The notes under the pieces were generated by a model. That model was not told the origin of the DNA. It made no database searches and was given only the letters and a program-made list of their open reading frames with translations. From positions 62,001 to 126,000 of the forward strand of contig JACKLU010000007.1 in NCBI GenBank assembly GCA_024235735.1: a DNA stretch of 64,000 bases, read 5' to 3'. Positions within the stretch are counted from its first letter, which is position 1; every line of letters starts with the position of its first letter. This document shows positions 26,417-36,371 of the stretch, piece by piece. The DNA comes from Burkholderiales bacterium. GTDB lineage: Bacteria; Pseudomonadota; Gammaproteobacteria; Burkholderiales; Nitrosomonadaceae. The translations under genes and the position numbers were made by a program.

Positions 26417-26508
26417 TACGCAGGGATGATTAATTCCTGACATTCCTCATTGCATGGAGTCTATTGCGTCGTGCTTTTTTAGCCGGTAATTTCAGCGTAG
26501 ATTCTTGT

Positions 26509-26536
26509 TTTGCAGAGATTTAAAATTTGCTAATAT
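26509..26536 (+). promoter_or_regulatory. Candidate internal promoter for acpP
   Basis: TTTGCA (26509-26514) and TAATAT (26531-26536), 16 bases apart, lie about 38 bases before acpP. A separate promoter is plausible because acyl carrier protein is needed in large amounts; the gap from fabG is 157 bases. Confidence 0.4.
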
Positions 26537-26573
26537 AGTGAACATTTTTATTACCTTAGAAGGAAGCATTTAG

Positions 26574-26813
26574 ATGGAAAATATAGAGCAGCGCATTAAA
26601 AAAATCGTGGCTGAACAACTTGGCGTCAATGAATCGGAAGTCAAAAATGAATCCTCTTTTGTCAATGATCTCGGCGCGGACTCGCTGGATACCGTTGAAC
26701 TTGTCATGGCGCTAGAAGAAGAGTTCGAATGCGAAATTCCGGATGAACAAGCCGAGAAGATCAATACCGTTCAGGAAGCGATCGACTACGTGACCAACAA
26801 TACAAACAATTAA
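26574..26813 (+). CDS. acpP: Acyl carrier protein
   Basis: 79 residues, acidic. The phosphopantetheine serine is in GADSLDTVEL. It carries growing acyl chains. The start has an AGAAGGA site. Neighbours fabG and fabF are as in most proteobacteria. Confidence 0.98.
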   Translation: MENIEQRIKKIVAEQLGVNESEVKNESSFVNDLGADSLDTVELVMALEEEFECEIPDEQAEKINTVQEAIDYVTNNTNN

Positions 26814-26850
26814 TCTTTCTAGCCACAATATATAGTTTATTGGAGTTAAT

Positions 26851-28092
26851 TTGTCCAAACGCAGGGTTGTTGTCACCGGATTAGGCATTATTTCCCCCGT
26901 TGGCAGCACAGTAACAAAAGCATGGAATAATATCGTATCCGGAAAATCCGGTATTACCCAGATCACTCGCTTTGATGCATCAGCTTTTTCATCTCGAATT
27001 GCGGGAGAAGTCGATGACTTCGATGTGACTGAATATCTTCCCGCTAAAGAAGCGCGACGCATGGATCGTTTTATCCATTTCGGCATGGCTGCGGCGATAC
27101 AATCTATCAAAGACGCCGGACTCGAGGATATATCCGATCTTGAGGCTGAACGGATCGGTGTCAATATCGGCTCGGGTATTGGCGGCCTGCCGATGATTGA
27201 AGACACCGATGAGGCCTATCATAAAGGTGGTCCCCGGAAGATTTCACCTTTCTTCATACCCAGTACCATCATCAATATGATAGCGGGTAATATCTCTATC
27301 AAATATGGCTTCAAAGGGCCGAATCTTGCGATGGTGACTGCCTGCACGACAGCAACGCACAGTATAGGCAGCGCGGCGCGCATGATCGAATACGGCGACG
27401 TTGACGTCATGATCTGTGGCGGGGCGGAATCCTGTGTCACGCCGCTGGCAATCGGCGGTTTTTCCGCTGCCAAGGCGCTTTCATCGAGCAATGCCGTTCC
27501 GGAAGCAGCCAGCCGGCCTTGGGACACGGCCCGTGATGGTTTTGTACTGGGCGAAGGTGCCGGTGTGCTGGTGCTGGAAGAATTGGAACATGCCAGACGC
27601 CGCGGTGCGACTATTTACGCTGAACTCGCCGGTTTCGGCATGAGTGCAGACGCCTTTCATATGACCGCACCGAGCGAAGATGGTGAAGGTGCTGCGCGGT
27701 GTATGCTGAGTGCGATCAGGAATGCGGGAATCGATATATCCCAGGTCGATTATATCAATGCGCACGGTACCTCAACACCGCTCGGCGATATTGCGGAAAC
27801 CATAGCCGTAAAACGCTGTTTCGGCGATCACGCCAGAAAGCTTGCCGTGAGTTCAACGAAATCCATGACAGGACATCTGCTTGGGGCCGCTGGGGGCATT
27901 GAGGCGATTTTTTCCATACTGGCGGTATATCATCAGATTGCGCCGCCAACCATCAATCTTGATGACCAGGATCCGCAATGCGATCTGGATTACGTTGCCA
28001 ATACGGCGCGGGAAATGTCGATCAATGTTGCTCTATCAAATTCCTTTGGATTTGGCGGCACCAATGGAACATTAGCTTTTCGTAAAATGTAG
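26851..28092 (+). CDS. fabF: 3-oxoacyl-ACP synthase II (FabF)
   Basis: 413 residues, TTG start with GGAG upstream giving SKRRVVVTGLGIISPVG. Elongating condensing enzyme: active Cys in VTACTTATHSIG, His in AHGTSTPLGD and in TGHLLGAAGG. The CTTA context replaces the more common CATG/CATA, a small variation. It closes the fab gene set; mltG follows directly and pabC, often between them, is absent. Confidence 0.97.
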   Translation: MSKRRVVVTGLGIISPVGSTVTKAWNNIVSGKSGITQITRFDASAFSSRIAGEVDDFDVTEYLPAKEARRMDRFIHFGMAAAIQSIKDAGLEDISDLEAERIGVNIGSGIGGLPMIEDTDEAYHKGGPRKISPFFIPSTIINMIAGNISIKYGFKGPNLAMVTACTTATHSIGSAARMIEYGDVDVMICGGAESCVTPLAIGGFSAAKALSSSNAVPEAASRPWDTARDGFVLGEGAGVLVLEELEHARRRGATIYAELAGFGMSADAFHMTAPSEDGEGAARCMLSAIRNAGIDISQVDYINAHGTSTPLGDIAETIAVKRCFGDHARKLAVSSTKSMTGHLLGAAGGIEAIFSILAVYHQIAPPTINLDDQDPQCDLDYVANTAREMSINVALSNSFGFGGTNGTLAFRKM

Positions 28093-28109
28093 CGTTTATT
28101 TGACAGCGC

Positions 28110-29135
28110 ATGCTGACGCTAAAACGCCTTTCTTTTCTTTTTCTTGGCTTCTTTTTAACAGCCATCCTGCTTGCAGGATGGCTTTATCATCATTATCACC
28201 GCGAAATTGCGTTACCACACACGCCTTACGAATTTTCGATCGAACCGGGCAGCAGTTTAAAACACATAGCGCAACAGCTGGTTGACGCCGGCATTCTTTC
28301 CGATACCTGGTCATTCATTCTGTTGTCGCGTTATCTCGGCAAAGATTCCACCATTAAGGCGGGCGATTATCTGCTTACTGAAAACTTGTCTCAATTTGAA
28401 CTGCTGGAGTATTTGATTAAAGGCGATATCCGGCAAAACGAAATCCGCTTTATCGAAGGCTGGACTTTCGCGCAATTCCGTCAGTCGCTCTATAATCATC
28501 CGGACATACGAAATACGACAGATGGCATGAGTGAAACAGAAATCATGCAATTGATCGGTGCAGACGAATCATTCGCTGAAGGCCTGTTTTTCCCGGATAC
28601 TTATTTTTTCGTGAGAAACAGCAGTGATATCGAGATATTGCGCCGCGCTTATCAAAGCATGCAGAATCACCTGCAGGTAGCCTGGGACGAAAGAATTGAA
28701 TCCCTGCCGCTGGAATCGCCTTATGAAGCGCTTATTCTGGCGTCCATTGTCGAAAAGGAAACCGGTCTTGAAAGCGACCGCGCCGAGATCGCCGGTGTCT
28801 TTGTCAATCGCCTGCGCATCGGCATGCGTTTGCAAACCGACCCGACAGTCATCTATGGCATGGGCGATCAGTTTGACGGCAATCTGCGCAAAAAGGACTT
28901 GCAGACAGATCACGACTTCAATACCTACACTCGTTCGGGATTGCCGCCTACGCCCATTGCCATGCCCGGCCTCGCGTCAATCCGGGCTGCTATGAACCCG
29001 GCTACAACCGATGCATTGTATTTTGTCGCCAAGGGTAATGGCGAATCCAAATTCTCGACCAATCTGCAGGATCATAATCGCGCCGTTTCGAAATATCAGA
29101 AGCAGCAAAGCCAGAGTATCCGCCAAAGCAACTGA
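28110..29135 (+). CDS. mltG: Endolytic murein transglycosylase MltG
   Basis: 341 residues. One N-terminal membrane helix, a LysM-like section and the YceG catalytic domain with IVEKETGLESDRAEIAGVF (Glu in EKETG), then RLQTDP. MltG cuts nascent glycan strands and sets their length. It is 18 bases after fabF. The usual followers tmk and holB are not present. Confidence 0.94.
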   Translation: MLTLKRLSFLFLGFFLTAILLAGWLYHHYHREIALPHTPYEFSIEPGSSLKHIAQQLVDAGILSDTWSFILLSRYLGKDSTIKAGDYLLTENLSQFELLEYLIKGDIRQNEIRFIEGWTFAQFRQSLYNHPDIRNTTDGMSETEIMQLIGADESFAEGLFFPDTYFFVRNSSDIEILRRAYQSMQNHLQVAWDERIESLPLESPYEALILASIVEKETGLESDRAEIAGVFVNRLRIGMRLQTDPTVIYGMGDQFDGNLRKKDLQTDHDFNTYTRSGLPPTPIAMPGLASIRAAMNPATTDALYFVAKGNGESKFSTNLQDHNRAVSKYQKQQSQSIRQSN

Positions 29136-29181
29136 TCATGCGACAGACAACAAAAACTAGCACAGTACCGGCTGGCGCAGT

Positions 29182-31812
29182 ATGACGCGATTCTCGATTG
29201 TAGTGCCCACGCTGAACGAATCAGAGAATATCGATTTACTGCTCACACAGATTTTTGCACTGGACATTTCGCCGTCATCTTATGAAATCATTTTTGTCGA
29301 TGACAGCTCAAGCGATGGCACACCAGAAAAAATCCGCGCCTGGCAAAAAGAATCACATGTCCGCTTGATTGAAAGGAGCGGAAAACCGGATCTGGCAGCC
29401 TCGGTTCTGGCGGGCGCAGCAGCTGCGCATAGCGATGTCATCGTTGTCATGGATGCGGATTTAAGCCACCCGCCCGAACAATTGAGTGCGCTGGTTTCTC
29501 CTGTTCTGAATGGCCAATATGACGTTGTCATCGGCAGCCGCTATATCGCAGGCGGTGACATCCACGACTGGCCACTGCATCGGCGGCTTTTATCGCGTAT
29601 CGGCGGACTGCTGGCCTGCCCGGTATGCGATGTCAACGACGCAACCTCGGGATTCTTCGCGTTCCGGCGGCCACTGGCCGCTCAAGTCTCCAGCCAGGCA
29701 AAAGGCTATAAAGTCTTGCTTGAGATACTGATGGCCAACGCCGGTAATCTGCGCATCAAGGAAATTCCGATTCGTTTTCGTGATCGCCGGCACGGCGCTT
29801 CGAAACTGTCATTGACGCACCAGTTTGCTTACCTGCAACGGTTGATGACGCTCGCCGGAGGCGCGGTATCGATGAATACCGCCGGCCGGTTCGCCGTGGT
29901 AGGGTTGCTTGGTGTCGTCGTTGATGCACTGACTTTTCAATGGATGATCAGCCGTGATACCGGACTAGCGCTGGCGCATTTCACCAGTTTTCTGGCCGCT
30001 GTTGTTTTCAACTATACACTGAACACAAAATGGGCTTTTGTTCAACACGGCGCAGGTCGTTCGTTGCAATGGCGCCAGTTTCGCCGCTTCCTGACCGTCG
30101 GGGTGCTCGCACTGCTGCTGCGCGGCGGGGTGCTGGCCCTGCTGGTCGATGTCTGGCGGATACCATCCGAATTCGCTATTCTTCCCGCAATTCTCGCAGC
30201 GGCCGCAATCAATTACCTGGGCGCTGCTTTTTATGTTTTTCCGGATGCAAAAAATGCATCGCCGCCTGATTTGCGCTGGCGCGTTGCTGCAATCGGATTG
30301 ATTCTGTTCTGCGTGCTGCTGCGCCTGATCTATCTGGGCGCTGCGCAATTAATTCCCGATGAAGCTTATTACTGGCAATACGCGCAACATATCGATCTGA
30401 GTTATTACGACCACCCGCCGCTGGTTGCATGGCTCATCTGGCTGGGAACAGCAGTTCTGGGCGACAATGAAGCGGGTGTGCGCATCGGCGCATTCCTGTC
30501 GCATTTGATAGGCATGGCGTTTCTGTATGCTCTTGCGCAGAACTTGTACGGTAAATCCGTCGCGCTGCGGACAATCATGCTGTACGCCGTTCTGCCATTT
30601 GGTTTTGGAACCGGCCTTCTGATGACGCCGGATGCGCCGATGGTCGCCGCATGGGTTGCCGCACTTTTCTTTCTGGAACGCGCGCTGATCGCCGGACAAC
30701 CATCCGCCTGGATGGGTGCGGGTATCGCTTTCGGCGTGGGATTGCTGGCCAAATACACGCTGGTATTACTGGGGCTGGCGGTGCTGGTTTTTGTTCTGGT
30801 CGACCCGATCGCACGCCGCTGGCTACGGCGTCCCCACCCCTATCTGGCTGCATTGCTTGCGTTGGCGCTGTTTTCGCCGGTGCTGATCTGGAATTATCAG
30901 CACGAATGGGTTTCCTTTCTGTTTCAGACAACCCGGCATGCCGCGAGCGGTCATCAATTCTCGATGCATTTTCTGTTGCTTTACTGCATCCTCCTGATGA
31001 CACCCGCTGGTTTTCTGGCCGCAGCATGGCTGTTCTTTTCCGGCGGTCAGTGGCAAGAGGAATCGGCGCAACAGCGGAAACAGCTGTTTATCAAAATTTT
31101 TACCGGCATCCCGTTTTTGGTCTTTCTCATTTTCAGCGTGTTCGATCATCCCAAATTTCACTGGAATGGCCCGGTCTGGCTCGCTGCACTGCCCGCGATC
31201 GCCTGGCTGATTGACGCCAATACACCCGGCAGATTCGCGCAGTGGCTGAGAAAATCATGGCCGCCCACCCTCATCGCCTGCCTGCTGGGTTATGCTTTTA
31301 CACTGCATTATCTTGTGCTGGGTATACCCGGCATCCCCTATGCAATGTTCACGCAACATTACTTCTGGCGCGAAACCACCGCCGTTGTGCAGCAAATCGC
31401 CGATGAAGTCCGCCAACAGACAGGACAGGAACCCATCATCGCCGGAATGAGTAAATGGTCGATTGCCAGTTCGCTGTATTTTTACAACCATACGCACCGC
31501 AATCTGGATATCCGCTCGCGTAATCTGTTCGGCGATACCAGCGTTATGTACGATTACTGGTTTCCCGCACAACTGCCGACAACGCGACCGATTATCCAGA
31601 TCGCCATGAAACCGGATCATCTCGATCATATCCGCGCAGGCGATAATCTCAAGCAGATGCTTGTCGCTCCCGGTGAAATCATGAGTCGTGTCGTCACGCG
31701 CAATGCCGTTCCGCTCAGGCGTGTGTATTATCGTATTTCGGGTGGATTCAGGGGGGTTAAAGGTGATCGCGCGGATGATGCCAGCCCGGATCACGTGAAC
31801 AGTGCAAAGTGA
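29182..31812 (+). CDS. Triple fusion: GT2 glycosyltransferase + GtrA + ArnT-like GT-C
   Basis: 876 residues in three parts. Residues 1-225 are a dolichol-phosphate-mannose-synthase-like GT2 (VVPTLNESENI, VMDADLSHPP with DxD-type metal site). Residues about 236-355 form a GtrA-like four-helix flippase domain. From about 370 on is a multi-helix PMT/ArnT-like GT-C domain with the catalytic-type acid pair in IPDEAYYW (Asp393-Glu394). One protein could therefore charge undecaprenyl phosphate with a sugar, flip it and transfer it to a periplasmic acceptor. Substrate unknown. Confidence 0.87.
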   Translation: MTRFSIVVPTLNESENIDLLLTQIFALDISPSSYEIIFVDDSSSDGTPEKIRAWQKESHVRLIERSGKPDLAASVLAGAAAAHSDVIVVMDADLSHPPEQLSALVSPVLNGQYDVVIGSRYIAGGDIHDWPLHRRLLSRIGGLLACPVCDVNDATSGFFAFRRPLAAQVSSQAKGYKVLLEILMANAGNLRIKEIPIRFRDRRHGASKLSLTHQFAYLQRLMTLAGGAVSMNTAGRFAVVGLLGVVVDALTFQWMISRDTGLALAHFTSFLAAVVFNYTLNTKWAFVQHGAGRSLQWRQFRRFLTVGVLALLLRGGVLALLVDVWRIPSEFAILPAILAAAAINYLGAAFYVFPDAKNASPPDLRWRVAAIGLILFCVLLRLIYLGAAQLIPDEAYYWQYAQHIDLSYYDHPPLVAWLIWLGTAVLGDNEAGVRIGAFLSHLIGMAFLYALAQNLYGKSVALRTIMLYAVLPFGFGTGLLMTPDAPMVAAWVAALFFLERALIAGQPSAWMGAGIAFGVGLLAKYTLVLLGLAVLVFVLVDPIARRWLRRPHPYLAALLALALFSPVLIWNYQHEWVSFLFQTTRHAASGHQFSMHFLLLYCILLMTPAGFLAAAWLFFSGGQWQEESAQQRKQLFIKIFTGIPFLVFLIFSVFDHPKFHWNGPVWLAALPAIAWLIDANTPGRFAQWLRKSWPPTLIACLLGYAFTLHYLVLGIPGIPYAMFTQHYFWRETTAVVQQIADEVRQQTGQEPIIAGMSKWSIASSLYFYNHTHRNLDIRSRNLFGDTSVMYDYWFPAQLPTTRPIIQIAMKPDHLDHIRAGDNLKQMLVAPGEIMSRVVTRNAVPLRRVYYRISGGFRGVKGDRADDASPDHVNSAK

Positions 31813-31917
31813 TTTCAGGTTCAATCTTGATCGAAGCGAAATATTGTTATGGAATATCGATTTTCAGCGCCGCAACGACAGCACGGAGCATTTTTTTAAC
31901 GTCCTGCTGATTCACAA

Positions 31918-33219
31918 ATGACTACACCAGTGATTATCTTTTGGTTCCGCCGCGATCTGCGCTTGCAGGATAACGCAGGATTAGCGCAAGCACTGGGATC
32001 GGGATGCCGGGTTTTACCGGTATTCATTTTTGATGCCAACATTCTGGCTGATTTGCCGAAGGACGATGCACGCGTCACATTCATTTTCGATACCCTGCAG
32101 GCGCTCCGCGCAGAGCTGGAAACAAAATACGGCAGTTCGCTCGCCCTATACCACGGGGAACCACTGGCGGCTTTCAAGCGTATCCTGCACGCGTATCCAG
32201 TCGCCGCAGTCTATACCAACGAGGATTACGAACCTTACGCACGTGAACGCGATGACGCCGTGAATCGGTGGCTAAGCGCAAGATCGGTGACATTTCATCG
32301 CTTCAAAGACCATGTGGTGTTTGAAAAAAAAGAAATCGTCAAGGATGACGGCAATCCTTACGCAGTGTATACCCCCTATATGCGTAAATGGCGGAGATTA
32401 CTGAATCAAGCCGCATTGACAACGCACCCAAGCGCTGAACGATTAGCGGGATTGGTGACATGTCCGCCTTTTCCCAATGTCTCACTGGCTGATATGGGTT
32501 TTGTTCGATCGCCGATCACCGTTCCCATGCACCAGCTGAGCATGGACAGGCTGCAACGTTACGCAACGGACAGGGATTTTCCGGCGCGGTTTGTTGCTTC
32601 GGGATTATCCTCGCATTTGCGCTTTGGTACCGTCAGCATTCGCCAGATTGTTCAGCAGGTGCTCAATATTAGCGATACTTTCTGCAATGAATTGATCTGG
32701 CGGGAATTTTTTAGTCAGATTCTGTGGCATTTTCCGCACACGTTGCACAACAGCTTTAAACCACGGTACGACCACATTCAATGGCGTAACGACCAATCGG
32801 AGTTTCTACGCTGGCGCGAAGGAACTACGGGTTATCCGCTGGTCGATGCCGGCATGCGTCAACTCAACGCCACGGGTTTGATGCATAACCGCGTCCGCAT
32901 GGTCACCGCCAGTTTCCTGTGTAAACATCTGCTGATCGACTGGCGCTGGGGTGAAGCTTATTTTGCGCGGAAACTGCTGGACTACGACATGGCGAGTAAT
33001 ATTGGAAACTGGCAATGGGTGGCGGGTTGCGGTGTCGATGCTGCGCCTTATTTCAGAATTTTCAATCCAACCACGCAGATTGAGAAGTTTGACAAACATC
33101 TCGATTATATCCAGACCTGGGTGGATGACTGGGGGACATTTTCCTATCCAGCGCCAATGGTGGATCATGCCACGGCGCGAGAACGGTGCCTGAGAATATA
33201 CCGGCAAGCAGTCGGTTGA
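31918..33219 (+). CDS. phrB: Deoxyribodipyrimidine photolyase
   Basis: 433 residues. FAD-dependent light-driven repair of cyclobutane pyrimidine dimers. Opening IIFWFRRDLRLQDNAGL belongs to the antenna-binding domain; the FAD domain shows LIWREFFSQILWHFP, DAGMRQL, MHNRVRMVTASFL and SNIGNWQWVAGCG. These fit class I CPD photolyase rather than a cryptochrome. It is on the same strand as the glycosyltransferase but 105 bases away. Confidence 0.94.
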   Translation: MTTPVIIFWFRRDLRLQDNAGLAQALGSGCRVLPVFIFDANILADLPKDDARVTFIFDTLQALRAELETKYGSSLALYHGEPLAAFKRILHAYPVAAVYTNEDYEPYARERDDAVNRWLSARSVTFHRFKDHVVFEKKEIVKDDGNPYAVYTPYMRKWRRLLNQAALTTHPSAERLAGLVTCPPFPNVSLADMGFVRSPITVPMHQLSMDRLQRYATDRDFPARFVASGLSSHLRFGTVSIRQIVQQVLNISDTFCNELIWREFFSQILWHFPHTLHNSFKPRYDHIQWRNDQSEFLRWREGTTGYPLVDAGMRQLNATGLMHNRVRMVTASFLCKHLLIDWRWGEAYFARKLLDYDMASNIGNWQWVAGCGVDAAPYFRIFNPTTQIEKFDKHLDYIQTWVDDWGTFSYPAPMVDHATARERCLRIYRQAVG

Positions 33220-33543
33220 CTGAAATTCCTTACAGGTCTACCGGAAATTCGGCGTCTTCGAAAAATAAAAATTCCGGCAGCGTGATTTACCAGCTATGGT
33301 AATAGTCGTCAAAAGTTGTACTACACAGTTGAATCCGCCGAGTGTAAAAATTATCGACGAAAAAGAAACCGGGCAAACTATCCAGAAATGCGGTGAGCAC
33401 AATCACGTTTATGCCTGAAAATCAGGAAAAGCCATTGAATTATGGATTTTCTTTCTTTATTCAGGGTATCTTGCGCCATTACAATAGCTATAGTTAAATT
33501 CTTTGCGAAAACAAGACATGGTAATGATTCTGTTCAGTATGAA

Positions 33544-35625
33544 ATGGCTGGTATGTCATCCGTAAACCCTGTCTTTTTTGCATTGCTCGCATTGTTTTTC
33601 TGCGTCGGGATGACAATACAAACCCGGAGTGAAGCCAATAACGCAATCACTCGTGACAATCATTTGTTCCACATGGATCTGGAAGAACTGATGGCGATCG
33701 AAGTCGTCAGCGTCGCAAAAAGAAAACAGAAACTGGATGAAACACCCGCCGCGGTTTTTGTAATTACCGGTGACGACATCCGCCGTTCCGGCGCGACCAG
33801 TATTCCTGAAGCGCTGCGCATGGCGCCGGGCGTACAGGTTGGCAGAATCGGCACCGACAAATGGTCTGTGAGCATCCGCGGTTTTAACGGGCGGTTTTCT
33901 AATAAACTGCTGGTGTTGATCGATGGCCGCAGCGTTTACACGCCATTATCTTCCGGAGTTATCTGGAGCCAGCAGGACGTGTTCATGGAAGATATTGAGC
34001 GCATCGAGATTGTTCGCGGCCCCGGCGCAACACTCTGGGGTGTCAACGCGGTCAACGGCGTTATCAATATTTTGACCAAAAATTCCGCCAAAACACAGGG
34101 TGCTTTGGTTACAGCCGGCGGAGGCAGTTTCGAAGAAGGTTTTGTCGGCGCGCGCTATGGCGGAAAAATCGGCGAATCCACCGCTTTTCGTGTCTATGCG
34201 AAAGGTTTTAAACGCGACAATACGACGACACTCTCTGGAAACAGTACCCACGACAACTGGCGTTCAGCCCGCGCCGGTTTCAGGGTTGATCATGCGAGTG
34301 ATCGTGACGAACTGACGCTGCAGGGCGACATATTTGTCAATGACATCAGTGATGCGTTACTGCCTTTTAGCGCATCAGCCATCGGTCTGGATATTATCCA
34401 GCGAAAAGAGTTTGGCGGGAATATCCGGTTGCGCTGGGATCGAAAATACTCCGATCGATCATCGTTGATGTTTCAAACCTACTATGACCGGGTGCAGAAT
34501 CAACTCGCGCCGCAGGCCAAGCATGTTGAGAGCTTTAATGTCGAATTGCAGCACCGGTTTCCCGTGCTCGACAAGCATGATGTCAGCTGGGGATTGAATT
34601 ATCGCCTGTTTCATACCCAGGCGCTGAATACATTGATCACCTCCTTCACGCCACAATCGCGATTGAACTATTTTGTCAGTGGTTTTGTTCGTGATGAGAT
34701 AGAACTGCTTCCCGATCAATTAAAATTTTCATTGGGCGTCAGGCTCGACTATAACAATCTCAGCGGTATCGAAGTGCAACCCAACGCCCGTCTGATGTGG
34801 AAACCGGATTCCAGAAACTCGCTGTGGGCTTCCGTGTCCCGCGCAGTGCGAACGCCAGCGCGAGGAGAGCAGGATGTCATGATCAGTATGGGTATTCTGC
34901 CGCCGCAACCGGGTATGACAGGGTCGTCATTGCCCATCATGCCGGTAGTTTTCGGTTCGAATCGGTTTAAATCCGAGACTTTGCTGGCCTACGAACTGGG
35001 TTACCGTCATCAGTTCAATAATCAGGTATCGCTGGATATCACGGGTTTTTTTAATGATTACGATAAATTGAGGGATTTTGGGGCGGGTGCGATCCAGCCA
35101 GCTTCAGGAATGCATCGTGATTTGTTTTTATCGGTTTTGCAGCAGGATCATCTGATGTTGCCTTTATTCTTCAATAATAGCGGTTCGGCGCATGCCTATG
35201 GCGCCGAGATTTCCATGGACTGGCTGCCGCATGAAAAATGGCGATTGCAAGCCAACTACAGTTATTTGACGATCAACACCCGATCAAATCCTGCGTTCGC
35301 GGAAATTGACGCCTCTACCGGCGGCGCCGGCAAGGCCAGTCCGCATCATCAGGTATCGCTGCGCTCTCTGTTTGATTTGTCCGACAGACTGCAATTTAAT
35401 TTATGGCTGCGCTATGTCAGCGCGCTATCGTTTTACAATATTCCGGCCTATGTCACCATGGACGCCAATATGACATGGCGGCCCATAAAAAATATTGAAT
35501 TTTTCCTGGTTGGACAGAACCTCTTTAGTCAACAGCATCGTGAAGCGCAATCTGATTTTATCGCAACAGTACCTTCTGCCGTGCCACGCGGCATTTATAC
35601 CGGCGTACGCTGGGAATTTCGATGA
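33544..35625 (+). CDS. TonB-dependent outer-membrane receptor
   Basis: About 694 residues from ATG 33544, chosen for the signal peptide (PVFFALLALFFCVGMTI); the frame is open to ATG 33442 and the start is not certain. The plug domain is clear: DETPAAVFVITGDDIRRSG, RGFNGRFSNKLLVLIDGRS, IEIVRGPGATLWGVNAVNGV. A 22-strand barrel follows, ending in an aromatic residue (VRWEFR). The family imports siderophores, vitamin B12 or other large solutes using TonB. No regulator or ABC partner is adjacent, so substrate is open. Confidence 0.9.
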   Translation: MAGMSSVNPVFFALLALFFCVGMTIQTRSEANNAITRDNHLFHMDLEELMAIEVVSVAKRKQKLDETPAAVFVITGDDIRRSGATSIPEALRMAPGVQVGRIGTDKWSVSIRGFNGRFSNKLLVLIDGRSVYTPLSSGVIWSQQDVFMEDIERIEIVRGPGATLWGVNAVNGVINILTKNSAKTQGALVTAGGGSFEEGFVGARYGGKIGESTAFRVYAKGFKRDNTTTLSGNSTHDNWRSARAGFRVDHASDRDELTLQGDIFVNDISDALLPFSASAIGLDIIQRKEFGGNIRLRWDRKYSDRSSLMFQTYYDRVQNQLAPQAKHVESFNVELQHRFPVLDKHDVSWGLNYRLFHTQALNTLITSFTPQSRLNYFVSGFVRDEIELLPDQLKFSLGVRLDYNNLSGIEVQPNARLMWKPDSRNSLWASVSRAVRTPARGEQDVMISMGILPPQPGMTGSSLPIMPVVFGSNRFKSETLLAYELGYRHQFNNQVSLDITGFFNDYDKLRDFGAGAIQPASGMHRDLFLSVLQQDHLMLPLFFNNSGSAHAYGAEISMDWLPHEKWRLQANYSYLTINTRSNPAFAEIDASTGGAGKASPHHQVSLRSLFDLSDRLQFNLWLRYVSALSFYNIPAYVTMDANMTWRPIKNIEFFLVGQNLFSQQHREAQSDFIATVPSAVPRGIYTGVRWEFR

Positions 35626-35709
35626 TGTATTCAGCAAAAATCGGCTGGTTTTTACAGTGTGCTTGCCTCGGGAAATCGCTTGATGAATGTATATGCTTTT
35701 CGATCAGTA

Positions 35710-36069
35710 CTACCGTATCCATCGGTCGCGTCTTTCCTTCAGTATTCTTTCCCGCAGCGGGATAAAATCGGCGGTATGCAGCAGGTGGCGCGTCAGCAGC
35801 TGCGCGTAGGCCGTGTCGTCGCCCAGCAGGCGCTGACCTTTGAGAACCTCCCCAAGAATCGGCTCCGGCGCTTCATTGACATTCACAATGTCCACCGGAC
35901 AACCAAATTCGGTGCCTATCGTTTCGATCAATTGCCGCTTAAAGCAATCGCTTATCGGCGTATCGGTCATGATCGCCAGATCGATATCGCTGCCAAAGTG
36001 TTTTTGCCGCTCAGGATTTGCCTGAGAACCGAACAATATCGCCAGCCTTATAGTGGGATAGCGTGACAA
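35710..36069 (-). CDS. Orphan MNT-type nucleotidyltransferase
   Basis: 119 residues from TTG 36069. The active-site motif FGSQANPERQKHFGSDIDLAIM is split here as FGSQA and SDIDLAI, typical of MNT domains, the antitoxin half of HEPN-MNT modules, which AMPylate the HEPN toxin. The frame remains open upstream without an ATG and reads plausibly family-like, so the real N-terminus may be longer or lost. No HEPN gene is found on either side. Confidence 0.7.
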   Translation of the reverse strand: MSRYPTIRLAILFGSQANPERQKHFGSDIDLAIMTDTPISDCFKRQLIETIGTEFGCPVDIVNVNEAPEPILGEVLKGQRLLGDDTAYAQLLTRHLLHTADFIPLRERILKERRDRWIR

Positions 36070-36371
36070 CAGCCCGGTCAGTTGCGCAGCAAGCGGTGAC
36101 TTTGCTTTGATGGGGGTGTCATGTTTATGCCATGAAGATGAAAGTGTTTGATGTGTGAAAAGAGTAAGCGGTGCAGCTGGTTGCTATTCATAGAAAATGA
36201 AGATAAATGCGCACCAAGCGCTTCTGGAGGCTCCTGAATGGCAGATTTGAGAGACTGTTTGGTATTTTCACGACATAATCGTGATTAGTAGTTATAAAAC
36301 AAAGTGTTATTATACTAAAATTCCGCACTTGGTTGAAGTCTTGTTAATCTGACAAGGTAGATTTAACGTTC
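36070..36371. other. Intergenic region, no gene recognised
   Basis: No HEPN partner or other gene is visible on either strand. A short inverted repeat TCACGA/TCGTGA near 36267-36283 has no T-run. Confidence 0.4.
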
